DNA from: Megascapheus bottae
Taxonomy: Eukaryota > Chordata > Mammalia > Rodentia > Geomyidae
DNA length: 64,000 bases
Direction of reading: 5' to 3'
Assembly (NCBI GenBank): GCA_024803745.1
Contig: JANJXV010000002.1
Location: 38,027,001 to 38,091,000, forward strand
Shown: positions 10,161-20,740 of the stretch, piece after piece
How the letters are laid out: each line of letters starts with the position of its first letter
Position numbering within the stretch: position 1 is the first letter of the stretch
Translations under genes and position numbers: made by a program
Notes under the pieces: model-generated
What the model was told of the DNA's origin: nothing
The model's database searches: none
Seen by the model: only the letters and a program-made list of their open reading frames with translations

Positions 10161-10401
10161 ATTCCTGATTCCTTCCCTGTCCCATTTTCTGACCCTTTAG
10201 TTTCTTCTTTAACTGATCATTGACATAAAAGGCATTTTTTAAAATTCTTTTACTCATAACAGAAATTGAAGAAAAATGAAATACATGTCTTAAAGTTTAC
10301 ATATTTTTGGATCCTAAGTAGATACCTGAGTATTTCACAATAGTAGAACTGAGAAATAGATTTTTTTTTCTATCAAGTTTAGCTTCAGTATCCTCAAATT
10401 T

Positions 10402-10602
10402 GGGGCTGAGAGTGTTGCCTAGTGGTAGAGTGCTTGCCTAGCATGCATGAAGCCCTGGGTTCGATTCTTTGGTACCACATACACAGAAAAAAAACAGAAG
10501 TGCCGCTGTGGCTCAAGTGGTAGAGCGCTAGCCTTGAGAAAGCCCAAGAACAGTGCCCAGGCTCTGAGTTCAAGCCCCAGGACTGGCAACAACAACAAAA
10601 AA
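10402..10602 (+). mobile_element. IDL-Geo SINE, sense
   Basis: GGGGCTGAGAGTGTTGCCTAG start, intact A and B boxes in the left monomer, a Geo module with CTGTGGCTCAAGTGGTAGAG, and a (CAA)n-type tail. Confidence 0.92.
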
Positions 10603-11324
10603 GTCCACAGATTTAATGATTATTGTGTTTAGTTTTCAAAAATACTGCTTTTGAATTAGTATTTTCTTTTTTAGAAAAGTTATAGTTTTTTAAAAAGTCA
10701 TACCATTCTCCTCATCCCCCACAATCATTTCAGTATGTGTTCACTGAAATAATGGATTATTTTCCTCTTATCCTCCATCAATCTGAGAGAGATCATCAAA
10801 ATAACTCAACAGTTTGATTTGAAAGCTATTGTTTAATTCCTAATTTATTCCACTGTTCTTGTAGTTTATTACAAATAACTTGGACAAAAAAGAAAACTAT
10901 AGAGATAAATCCTTCTGTGTTGATGTCTTCTCCAATATTTAAAATCATCTGCTAAACATTGCTGCAATGCAGACATTTTTGCTAATAAAATTGTATGATT
11001 ACATATATGTGTATATGTACATGCCTATTTATGGTGCTCAGTGTTGGAAAGAGTATAAGAAATAAAAGGCAAACTATAGTCCAGAGAGAACATTTTACAA
11101 ATAGGAAAGCCATTAAATCTTAAGATTTCAAGACCTCCTATAGATGGTGAAGAAACTAAAGTCTTAACTTCTACAATTATAAGCCAACTGCTCAGAATGA
11201 AACAGCCAAGAAATGACTACTGAGAATGGGAAAGTGACAACAATAGTTATGAGGCTCTGGAGACGTACATTGCACTTGGTAGTTTTGTGTAAGTATCACA
11301 CTACGTTATAATTGATACTTCTTT
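10603..11324. other. Unique AT-rich sequence
   Basis: No gene or clear repeat. Short ATATATGTGTATATGTACAT stretch near 11003. Confidence 0.5.
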
Positions 11325-11433
11325 TTCTTAGCGGTGTTGAGGATCAAACTCAGGGTCTTTTGAATTCAAAGACTTAAAAAAAAAAGTTCTTGCTTCATGC
11401 CAGGCAATGCTCTGCCCCTGAGCTACAGTCTTA
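11325..11433 (-). mobile_element. Old tRNA-derived (ID-like) monomer SINE
   Basis: Antisense: GGATCAAACTCAGGGTC is a B-box complement and GGCAATGCTCTGCCCCTGAG an A-box complement, separated by an A(10) insertion. Confidence 0.55.
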
Positions 11434-12115
11434 TTTTTTTTCTTTTATTGTTGTTGGAAAGGGTGATGATATACAAAGGGGTTACAGTTACACAAGTCAG
11501 GTAATGAATACATTTCTTTTGAACAGTGTCACTTCTTCCCTTGTCTCCCAGTTTTTCCCTCGTGACCACCCCCCACAAGTGGTATATTTCATTTTCAATG
11601 TACTGTTTCGTGACTATGACTGCTTCATTTGTTTACTCTGTCCTGCTATTTCTGTGATCCTCATTATGCTTCCAAAACAGATACAACAGAGAGGTACAGA
11701 AAACAGAAACAGTGACAAAGGAGCCAAGAAACCCAAACAAAAAGAATTTAAAAAGAAAAAGAACTCTTGTTTCCATTTCCTGGAATTCATTTCAATAAGC
11801 ATAATTTTATATGACCATATACAAATAGCTGTTGAGCCTTTGTGGCACTCTCCTAAGAATGTTCTTTCTATCCCTTGTTTTTGAGTCAGGATCTCACTAG
11901 GTTAATTAAGGGGGCCTTGAACTCATTATGTATCCTAGGCTGGCCTCCAAGATTGCAGGTGTGTATTCACACACCCTGTGATAACTGATGTTTCTAATGA
12001 CATATCTGTAAGAAATGGGGTTAATGCACAATTGTATGCATATAAGTTTTGTTATAAAAGTGTGAAAAAGATACTGTTTGGTATGAGATAACCATGGGGA
12101 GCTGTTGTTTGTTTT
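11434..12115 (-). mobile_element. LINE-1 3' UTR, older subfamily
   Basis: Antisense L1 3' region: TTTTATTGTTGTTGGAAAGG start, TACAAAGGGGTTACAGTTAC, GTGTCACTTCTTCCCTTG, and near the far end GGTATGAGATAACCATGGG, which matches the AATATGAGATAACCAAGGG of the young copies. The long + frame at 11390..11884 is fortuitous. An old B1 interrupts it at 11878..11972. Confidence 0.7.
11878..11972 (-). mobile_element. B1-like SINE fragment
   Basis: TTTTTGAGTCAGGATCTCAC, then GGCCTTGAACTCATTATGTA, CCTAGGCTGGCCTCCAAG and ATTGCAGGTGTGTATTC: classic antisense B1 blocks without a Geo module. Confidence 0.65.
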
Positions 12116-12305
12116 GTTTTTTGCATTATTTGAAAAGTGAAGCACTATCTTCATGCAATTTTTGGAGACATACTGTTATATCCATTTAAATTTGCAATGT
12201 CTTTGGTTTGTTTTTGCTTTTGATTATTTGAAAAATGAGGTACTATATTCATACAACTTTTGGAGACACACTTTTATATCCACTTACATTTGCTTTGACT
12301 CCTGG
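12106..12305. repeat. 98-bp tandem duplication, diverged
   Basis: ATTATTTGAAAAGTGAAGC at 12125 recurs as ATTATTTGAAAAATGAGG at 12223, and the two units stay alignable through TTTTGGAGACA...TATATCCA. They differ by roughly a fifth of positions. Confidence 0.8.
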
Positions 12306-13504
12306 TTCCAGTCACATTCTTTAAACTTGGTAGAAATTATGTGTTTTGTTCACTGAAACAGTAGGGTAAGACTTGTACTCTGTGATACATGGCTCCTTAA
12401 TGCATAAGATATGTTTATCACTGAATGCTGAAATCAGTCCCGGACCTAGTATGGTGTGTTCAATACTTTAAAGGTAGAAACTTAGTGGGGAATGTAGTAA
12501 GGGCTGACAGATTTTTATGCTTGGTAGGGGTAGGTAGCACATTTAGTTAACCTATATTGCTTAAATATTCTCTTTACAGATTCTGAAACTTTTTTTCAGT
12601 AGAAGTAACTGCCATTATGATTCAGGTGTCTAATATTAACAGGATATTTTTTTCTCTCTGTGATAAAATGATGAAAACGTTGTAGCTGTGGTTGAAATAA
12701 AATATCATAGTATACCTAGCATGTACCAAGTATAGGTAACTTATCTGAAAGTTCCTTCATTCCATAGTTAAGAAGTTCCCTGGATCCACAGTCTCAGACT
12801 TCCTCACAAGTCAGTGTAGTACTACAGTGAACGCGTTGTCAATGTGCCTTTAAAAAATAATTGCATTTGTATTATTCTCCCCAAAGGAAAGGTCTCAAAT
12901 TATATTTTCATAATGGTCCCTATAAACATTTAAATCTAACTAGTCAAAGCAATGAATCTCTTGTTGCAAATGTATAAAAACAACACCTCAGAAAAACAAA
13001 AACGATAAACTTAAAATGTCCTTTCTAAATTTGGTGTCATGCTTTTTTTAAAGTGTGGGCTGGGGAGAACAGAAACCTGAAGATTTTTATATTTAATTGA
13101 ACTAACAGCATGTGCTGACAAGTAATAAATAACAGTGATTCACAGCCACTAAATAAATTGGTTTCCACAAGCAATGATTCATCTTCTGTCTTTCATGGCC
13201 ATCAAACTAAGAGACAGTTTTTTTTTTTTGTCAGCTTATAGGAAAACTATTTGATGGTATAGCATTCCTTTCTATTCCTTCATAGCACTATTAACTTCTA
13301 TTAATGTTTTAGTGGAATAATTTAATCATTTTCATTTATGTAAAACATTGTGTATTTTGTAATTGCTTAACCTAGGCATTTGAAGTATTCTGGTAGAATG
13401 GTTTTTCAACTCTTTTCTTTGTTTATGAGTTATCATAACATACTGAGTATGTTATGATGGCAGTGCCCTTTACTATATACCTATTCATTTGTGTTTAAAG
13501 CTTT
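12306..13504. other. Unique AT-rich sequence
   Basis: No gene seen. It contains a perfect inverted repeat at 13432..13458, listed separately. Confidence 0.5.
13432..13458. repeat. Perfect inverted repeat, 12-bp arms, 3-nt spacer
   Basis: ATCATAACATAC (13432..13443), spacer TGA, then GTATGTTATGAT (13447..13458), an exact reverse complement. Confidence 0.97.
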
Positions 13505-13865
13505 GTCGATACATCATTCATATCCCATAAAGTCCACCCCGTAAAAGTGTGCTGTTCAAGTGGCTTTTTACATTTTATGTATCTGTCAACATTGATTTAA
13601 ATCCAGAACATTTTCATCATTCTAAAATGATACTTTCTACTCAGGGCAGTCACTTCCCATGCTTGCTTTTCCCTTACCCTCTGGCCAGCAATACACTTTT
13701 TGTATGTATGAATTTGCCCACTCTGGACATTTTATGTAAATGGATCATACACTAGGCAGTCTTTTGTGTTTAGATTCTTTATTTTCAAGGTCCATGTATC
13801 TTGTCACATATGTCTGTTCTTCGTGCCTTTTTATTGCTGAATAATATTCCACTTGACTACAAGTT
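13505..13865 (-). mobile_element. Ancient LINE-1 (L1M type) 3' region
   Basis: Antisense blocks familiar from old mammalian L1M: TTCAAGTGGCTTTTTACATT, AGAACATTTTCATCAT, CAGTCACTTCCCAT, TTTGCCCACTCTGGACATTT, TTATTGCTGAATAATATTCC. Confidence 0.75.
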
Positions 13866-14278
13866 TTGCACAATTTTAGTAAATGTGGCTTATTTTCATT
13901 GTTTTCCTTGTGCTTTCATTTGGGGCCACTGAGATCCTTGGAGTCCTGAGTTGATCATTTTTATAAAAGTTGAAAAACTTTTGACCGCATTTTCTTCAAA
14001 TATTTTTTACTCTTCTTTATCAACTCCAATTAAACAATAACAAAATATAACCATATGTCACTGACACTGTATTTAAAGAATTGCCTATTATTCTGCATCA
14101 TTGAACCTACCATTCATTTCATCCAATGTATTTCTCATGTCACACATTATAGTATCATTTTAAGAAGTTGAGTATGTATTTTTTATACCTTCTCTGTCTT
14201 TTTGAGATATAGAAAGTAGTTTTAATGACTGTGTTTTAAAAGTCTTTATCCAAGCAGCTGTGTCAGTTCCAGGTCGAT
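13866..14278. other. Unique AT-rich sequence
   Basis: No gene or clear repeat recognised. Confidence 0.4.
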
Positions 14279-14439
14279 TTTTTTTTTTTTGCCCGTCCCA
14301 GGGCTTGAACTCAAGGCTTGAGCACTGTCCTTGGGCTTTCTCAAGGTTAAAGCTCTACCACTTGAGTCACAGTACCACTGCTGGGTCTTCTTGCATGCTA
14401 AGCAAGCACTCTTACCATAAGGCCAAATTCCTGGCCCTT
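14279..14439 (-). mobile_element. IDL-Geo SINE with internal deletion
   Basis: T(12) tail complement, Geo module, then directly GGGTCTTCTTGCATGCTAAG: the linker and part of the ID-like monomer (the B-box region) are missing. Confidence 0.85.
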
Positions 14440-14899
14440 GACTGGTTTTTCTTATGACAACCAGTGTTTCCTCATGATTTTCTATTTTTCACAGGTCTGG
14501 AAACATTTGGTTGAATGCCACATATATTGGATTTTACTTCATTGGGTGCTGGATATTTTTATTTATTATACATAGGCTTGAGCCCTTTTACTGACCCTCA
14601 GTTAAGTTTCTGTATAGTGTTATCCTTTGTGGTGGCTACACTTGAGGGAGGATCCACTTCCAAGCCCAGGTGATTTGGGCAGGTTTTAGTTCCTGGTGGT
14701 TGTGATTTACAGCCTTAGTCTTTCACTGGCCTTTAGGTAAAGGCCTTTTCCTCAGTACCTTGCCATATGGGATCATGGCTTCTGCCTTCCATTAGTTAGC
14801 AATCTAGAAAGCAGACAGGTTAAAGATGAGAAAGGTTAAAGAAGTGGTTTTGTCATGTCTACCATTTCTGTTGTAGTCTATATATTAAAAATGATCCAG
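14440..14899. other. Unassigned, possibly an ancient repeat
   Basis: TTGGGTGCTGGATATTTTTATTTATTATACATAGGC-like text at 14544 resembles a fragment common in ancient mammalian repeats, but I cannot name the family. Confidence 0.3.
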
Positions 14900-15093
14900 A
14901 GTTGGGAAGGTGGCTGAGTGGGCGAGTGCTTGCCTAGCATGCATGAAGTCCTGGGTTTGATTCCTCAGCACCATACACACAGGAAAAAAGCCAAAAGCTC
15001 AAATGGTAGAATGTAGCCTTGAGCAAAAGAAGCTCCAGATAGCACCTTGGCCATAACAAAAACAATACAACAACAAAAACAACAACAAAAAAT
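14900..15093 (+). mobile_element. IDL-Geo SINE, shortened
   Basis: Left monomer intact (AGTGCTTGCCTAGCATGCAT, GGGTTTGATTCC). The Geo module has lost about 20 bp (CCAAAAGCTCAAATGGTAG), and the tail is (AAC)n-like. Confidence 0.85.
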
Positions 15094-15707
15094 GGGTCGA
15101 TTAGGTCCAGCCCATTTTTAAAGGAGGAGCCTATGGACAATAATAGGGGGATGGAGTTAATAATCAGCTTGTGGGGGCCCTTAGTTCTACCCAGATAGAA
15201 AATCATGAGTAGACAAGGAGGTACTGTTTAGTGTTAAGAATTTCATTTGAGTAATTGGACTGGCAGACAGCAGCTTACAACTCCATACGGCCTTGAGAGC
15301 TGAAAGCCTATTTCTCTAGGCTTTAGAAGCTGGAAGCTTTAAGTACTAGGTTCTCAGGGTAGAGGCTTATTGTTCTGGCTTTAACCACCACTGGCACTAG
15401 CATTCGGCAGTTATGCTTAATCCTTGGTTCCAGCATCAGTGAGCAGCAGCAAGAGACTGAATTTCTGATGTTATAGCTCCTGGGTAGCCTTGGATGTTGA
15501 AACCCTCAGCTCCAACAGATGTTAGTGATAATACTCTCATTTCTAGGATGTCCAGAAACTTGGCCTTTAAGACTTGGCAGATTACATTGAAACTCTTGCC
15601 TCAACTAATGGGCTCACCGTCTCTTATCTGTGCCCAGCTATTCTACTTTCTATCATTTCTGTCTCTAGTTGTTCTCCCAGAACTCTGCATCTTCTCTTCG
15701 GCTATTC

Positions 15708-15739
15708 CTGCTGCTCCTACTGCTGCTGCTGCTGCTGCC
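15708..15739. repeat. (CTG)n trinucleotide repeat
   Basis: CTGCTGCTCCTA followed by six CTG units; short and interrupted. Confidence 0.9.
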
Positions 15740-15924
15740 CCCTTGCCAATGCTTTTGGTTTGCTCTTCCTCCTATCATCTCTTCCTGTTACTAGTTCAGC
15801 CCACTCTGCTAATGATAAAGTTCAAAAGTAGGCAAGAAAAGATCACTTGAGAAAAATCGTTTTAATGGCCCTAACGTTGCAACACAGGGCACATCCCTGG
15901 AGGGCTGTCTTCCAGTCAACTCAA

Positions 15925-15948
15925 ACTAAGCAGGATAGCCTGCTTAGT
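15925..15948. repeat. Perfect inverted repeat, 10-bp arms
   Basis: ACTAAGCAGG, spacer ATAG, CCTGCTTAGT. Confidence 0.95.
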
Positions 15949-16080
15949 GTAGCCAAAAGTGCATGTCTTAATAGGGTTTTTACACCAATCATAGCACCAC
16001 CTTCCACACAAATAAGGATTGTGTTTGCACCAACTATATATACTTTTTGATTACCCTGTAACATCCTCAAGGAATCAGTG

Positions 16081-17358
16081 AATACAGTTTTCAAAGAAGT
16101 AGAAACGTAAAATGTAGATGCATTCTCTATGTTCTGTTCTTGTGCAAGAAGACCTTTGCTTGTGCAGGAGCAAAATAGTTTTAGAGCTGTTAGCTGGTAG
16201 TGTTTCTGCTGCTCTTATTGCTTTTAACTGAGTTTGGATTTAGAACATTTTCCTCTTACTTTCTCAGAAGCAGATAATTGATACTTCTAGTAAATTTTTA
16301 AGAATCTCCTGAAGGTCCTCATTTGCAATAAAATTCTGTATTATTGTCTGTTTTGCTTAGTGTTCTAGGTAATGAATTTAAAAAGACTTGAAATGATGAG
16401 AGCTTTTGGTGTGTATTAATCATCAAAGAAAAGTTATTGGGGAATGTATATATAATTTTGTGACTGGTTTTGGTTATAGAATAATGTTTATTTGTGTATT
16501 GTTTAATACAAAGGCAGATGGCTAATAACCCATCTGCAACCATAAAAGTAATAAGTATAAAAGGTGTTTTTTTCTTTCTTTTTTAAATCAAGTGAACAGG
16601 TGGGCAATGATTCTATTGCCATCTTTGGGAAACAGATTTAGAATAATATGAAAATATTTAGAAATGAATTCTTGGTGATGGAACAAAGTTCTTATTGGCA
16701 TTACTTGTTGGTTCTTCCTGGAAATGCTGAAGTATTAGAATCTTCCTTTTCTGTAGTGGGTGGTCCTCCTTTTAAACCAGAAAGAGATTCTGTGGTCCTT
16801 CACTGCGTCAGCATTTATTTTGACTCCAACTGAAAGAGATAAAGTTCCTAAGAATGTATAATATATGTTTCTTGCCACTGAGTGAACAAGAAAAATACAT
16901 ACCCCTCAGTGCTGACTGGCTTGTAATTTCTGAAACATGATGCCACTGCTCCTCATAAATAACTGAGTAACAGAATCACAGAGAATTTGGCAGAGATCAA
17001 TCTCTAGATGGATGAGTGAGTCTGTAAGCAAATAGCTCCTCAACTTCTTTTGACTTTTAAGAATGTTCCGTATGTTTTCTAGCCAAGACTCTTGACTTTT
17101 AGTGAATCCCTAGAGATCATAAAATTTTTACAGACTAAGAAAGACTAACAGAACAGCCACTGAACACTGGTGTATACAGTACATTGCATTTTAGTTGGAA
17201 ACGGGAAGTCATCCCTACACTATTTCTAGCAAATCCCCTTAACTCACTGTCATGGAAATTTACTGGAACTGTTTAGGGAGTTGCATTTTACCTTGATGTC
17301 AGAGAGGAATGAGAAAGGAACATAGATTGGAGAAAACTTGCCAGTAAAATATGTGGCG

Positions 17359-17360
<2 letters not shown>
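16081..17360. other. Unique AT-rich sequence
   Basis: No gene seen on either strand; the ORFs present are short and unlike known proteins. Confidence 0.45.

Positions 17361-17410
<50 letters not shown>
17361..17410. repeat. (GT)25 microsatellite
   Basis: Perfect array next to the 3' end of an antisense B1L-Geo fragment. Confidence 0.98.
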
Positions 17411-17411
<1 letters not shown>

Positions 17412-17755
17412 TGTTTATTCCCATCCTAGGTCGCAATCTCAGGGACTGGGTACTGTCCTTGAGCATTTGTGCTCAGGAGAATTGTTCTATCAATTGGGCG
17501 GCAACTCTACCTCCAGCTTTTTGTTTTGTTTTGTTTGACAGTCCCGGAGCTTGAACTCAGGGCCTGAGTACTCTTCTTGGGCTTTCTCAAGGCTAGAGCT
17601 CTGCCACTTGAGCCACAGCATTATTTCTGGCTTTTTCTATGTATGTGGCACTGAGGAATCGAACCTGCATCTTCATGCATGGGAGGCAAGCACTCTACCA
17701 GTAGGCCAAACTCCCAGCCCCACCTCCAGCTTTTTGGTAGTTTATATAGCCTTTA
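17411..17755 (-). mobile_element. B1L-Geo SINE fragment, split by IDL-Geo
   Basis: Antisense Geo module (CTCAGGGACTGGGTACTGTCC ... ACCTCCAGCTTTTTG), resuming at 17722 with ACCTCCAGCTTTTTGGTAG. Most of the B1-like half is absent. Confidence 0.7.
17524..17721 (-). mobile_element. IDL-Geo SINE nested in an older SINE
   Basis: Full-length antisense copy. The 15-bp target-site duplication ACCTCCAGCTTTTTG is at 17509..17523 and 17722..17736. Confidence 0.94.
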
Positions 17756-18189
17756 TCATAGATAATTTGCATAAAACTATAACATTGGGGGCTAAACACG
17801 TTCTCAGTCTTCGCCACATTTTTCTAATGTGTCTCAGGGACCGAAAACTCACAGCTGTTCAATAGATGTGTTGCCTAATACTTTCCATGCCAGTATTCCC
17901 AGCTCTAAGTAAATCTTGTGAATGTGTTTTGAATTTTCAAGTTAGTATAAGTTCAAACAATCCCTTTTCTATCTTTGCAGACAAGATGATGAGATACAGA
18001 GGTGCATACTCCCTGGCCTGTGCAGGGCAGGGTTTCCTGCCCTGGGCTGTGAGGTGCCATCAACTTCTTGGCAGGTGTAGACAGGAAAATTAAAATTAAG
18101 AAACTCATATTTTTAGTACCCTTCATCTTTGTACACTGATTATAAAGCCTTTTATAGCCCTTTTACATTTGGACAAAATGTAAAGAAAA

Positions 18190-18440
18190 CAGCATAGAAA
18201 AAGCTCATGATGGTGAGTATTTTTACTGTAGCATTATTTACAGTAGCCAAGAAGTAGAAGCCATCTAATTGTCCATTGATGAACAAAGAGTAAAGAAAAT
18301 GAGGTTATGAACATAAATAGAATATTATTTAGATTTTAAGAAAGGGAGTTGTCATAGATCACAGGAGGAAAATACTTGGAGGATTGTGCCAACTATATTA
18401 AGCCAGTTACAAATAGCAAATATATCTCCCTGTTTCCCAC
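18190..18440 (+). mobile_element. Old LINE-1 ORF2 3' end / 3' UTR remnant
   Basis: GCATTATTTACAGTAGCCAAG, AATTGTCCATTGATGAAC, AATAGAATATTATTTAG: the usual blocks at the end of L1 ORF2, with frame lost. Confidence 0.7.
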
Positions 18441-18510
18441 TTAAGACATAATGTGTTTGAACACCAATGTCAGGAGACTGGCCTTCGTTAGTCTAAAAAT
18501 TTTATGTCTT

Positions 18511-18705
18511 GGGCTGGGAATGCGGCTTAGTGGTTGGGTGCTTGCCTAGCACGCATGAAGCCCTGGGTTCAATACTTCAGTACCACATACACAGAAAAAT
18601 CCAGAAGTGACACGGTGGCTCAAGTGGGAGAGTGTTAGCCTTGAGCATAGAGAGGCTCAAGGGCAGTTCCCAGGCCCTGGACTGGCAAACAACAAAATAA
18701 AACAA
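18511..18705 (+). mobile_element. IDL-Geo SINE, sense
   Basis: GGGCTGGGAATGCGGCTTAGTG start and a diverged Geo module. An imperfect duplication (TTTTATGTCTT and AATTATGTCTC) flanks it. Confidence 0.9.
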
Positions 18706-18909
18706 ATTATGTCTCTTGACATGTGAAAAGTCAAGAGTCTTGTTTAGGAGAAATATGGAGCATTCTTAAAAGTCAAAAGATGTTGAATGGCTATTTATTC
18801 ATAGACTAACTCATTCATATAATTCCATTTTTATGAGCCACCTACGGTAGTCAAACTCAAAGAGCCAGAAGGCAGAATGATGGTTCACAAGCAGGACTGT
18901 GTTCATTGA

Positions 18910-19263
18910 TGTTGTGGAATGAGTTGCGGCACTCCAAAATTTATATGCTAAAGTCTTAATCCTCCAACACACTATTTTCAGATAAGGCCTTTAAGTGGGT
19001 ATTTCATACAAAATGAGGCCATAATTGTAGATCTTTTATTCAGTGTCTTTGTAAGCATAAGAGACATGAGATGAACAAATTAGTATGGAGAACAGACCAT
19101 GTAAACACAGAAGATGGCATCCTCAAGCCACGGGAAGAGCCTGGACACTTCAGATTGCTTCATATTGGACTTCAGCCTTCATCTTGGAGAAAATAAGCTT
19201 CTGTGACTCAGGTTGCCCAGTCTGTAGTATTTTGTTATGGAAGCCAGAGCATATGAATACAGA
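18910..19263 (+). mobile_element. ERVL-MaLR (MLT1-like) solitary LTR
   Basis: Old nonautonomous retroviral-type LTR, read in the sense direction: TG start, CCAAAATTTATATGCTAAAG, CAGATAAGGCC, GAGACATGAGATG, CAGCCTTCATCTTGGAG, AATAAGCTTCTGTG, CAGTCTGTAGTATTTTGTTA. No internal genes. The block order matches the mammalian MLT1 group; the exact subfamily needs alignment. Confidence 0.75.
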
Positions 19264-19570
19264 ATGTTTCAGGCTTCATGATGAAAGAAAACCAAACTCA
19301 TACAAACTGCTTGTTTTCTCTCCTACATGCAGAACCTAAGAAAAAGACATGAAAGAGTGAGGACTGTCTGGGAAGAAGAGCAGTCTAGGAGTTGTGCGTA
19401 TATGGGAGGGTGTGAGTATGATTCATGCGTATCACATATGTGAAACAAATCTTAATAAAAGTTTGTGTGTAATGAATATAACATCTATACCTAAAAACAA
19501 TAGGAAAGCTCTAAAACTCAGATAGTCCCGTTAGCAGTCTAGAAGGAAGTAGCAATTTTCTATTGATCTA

Positions 19571-20060
19571 TTTTTTTCCCCCCAGTCCTGGGGCTTGAAC
19601 TCAGGGCCTAAGCACTTGGGCTTTCTTTTTTTTTTTATTGTAATTAGTAAAAGGGTTACATGATATTTGCCAGATAGAAGGTGCATTAATTCACATACAT
19701 TGATACCCTTTCACATGTCTTGGTACCCATTTCCCTCCCGCCCCCACACCCCCCACCCGTCTTGGTTTTCCCCCCTTCCCTATCAAATTTCAAATATCCA
19801 AATACAAATAAATTCAATATATCAGATAACAAAGTGAGATACTATACCAATATGAGATAACCAAGGGACAGCAAAGGAGATGAAAGACAACATAGTACAT
19901 TAAGGACAACAATCATTCATTATATGGCTTTTGTTTCAATATCCTGGAGGTTACTTGGGCTTTCTTAAGGCTAGAACTCTATCACTTGAGCCACAGCTTG
20001 ACTTCCAGTCTTTGTGTATGCTAGGCAAGTACTCTACTGCTAGGCCAAACTCCTGGTCCA
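19571..20060 (-). mobile_element. IDL-Geo SINE, split by a LINE-1
   Basis: Antisense copy whose Geo module breaks at ACTTGGGCTTTCTT and resumes at 19953. The ID-like monomer at the far end is shortened. Confidence 0.9.
19628..19952 (-). mobile_element. Young LINE-1 3' end nested in IDL-Geo
   Basis: 5'-truncated L1 (3' UTR only) in antisense: T(10), ATTGTAATTAGTAAAAGGG, a C-rich tract (19737-19780) and TATATGGCTTTTGTTTCAAT. The target-site duplication ACTTGGGCTTTCTT is at 19614..19627 and 19953..19966. Confidence 0.94.
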
Positions 20061-20084
20061 TTGACCAAGAATTCTTTATTACAG

Positions 20085-20740
20085 TAATAAGCTCATGACA
20101 ATTTTTAAGGTTTGTTTTATTTTGTTAATGATGCATATTGATTGACATTACCATTTTCATCATTCTTTCCCATCCCTCTAACCCAGCTCTTCTAGCATTA
20201 CTTTTTTGTTTTATTTTTTGTTGGTTATGGGGCTTGAACTCTGGGCCTGAGCTCTTTAGCTCTACGCTAGCACTCTACCACTTTGAGCCATCGTTCTAGT
20301 CCTGGTTTTCTGGTGGTTAATTGAAGATTAGAGTCTCCCTGACTTTCGTGCCTGGACTGACTTTGAACTGCAATCTTCAGATCTCAGTCTCCTGAGTAGG
20401 TAGGATTACAGGCATGAGCTACCACGCCCAGCTTATTGCAGTTTTATGATAGTTTGAAATACATGGCTTCTTTTAATTGGGTTGTTTGTTTTCCCATTGT
20501 AGTGTCATAGCTCTTTCTGGGATTCTAGTCCTTTGTCAGATACATGTTTTGCCAGTGTTTCGTTTAAAGCTGTGGTTGCCTTTTCATTATGATATCTTCA
20601 GTGAGCAAAGGTTTTTAGTTTTAATGGAATCTAATTGATATTTCTGTTTCCCCTCTATGATTATTGCTTTCTGTGACCTAGGAACCTATTCCTCCTTTAC
20701 TAAAAGTATTTATTGTTTTAGTGTTTATGTTTAGGAATAT
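20085..20740 (-). mobile_element. Old LINE-1 3' region, split by a SINE
   Basis: Antisense L1: GTTAATGATGCATATTGATTG before the SINE. After it come GGGTTGTTTGTTTTCCCATTG, CTAGTCCTTTGTCAGATAC and CTAATTGATATTTCTG from the end of ORF2. Confidence 0.7.
20203..20432 (-). mobile_element. B1L-Geo SINE inside old LINE-1
   Basis: Antisense copy with both modules: GGTTATGGGGCTTGAACTC ... GGATTACAGGCATGAGC. Confidence 0.88.

Larger units (their letters stand above)
15240..16080. other. Unassigned block, GC-richer than its flanks
   Basis: No family recognised. It holds a CTG-repeat stretch (15708..15739), overlapping + frames without a recognisable protein, and an inverted repeat at 15925..15948. An old LTR or an unlisted repeat is possible. 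Confidence 0.35.

Noticed and set aside
11390..11884. 164-codon ORF on the plus strand
   Set aside because: Lies antisense to an L1 3' UTR and starts inside an old tRNA-derived SINE; no protein signature.
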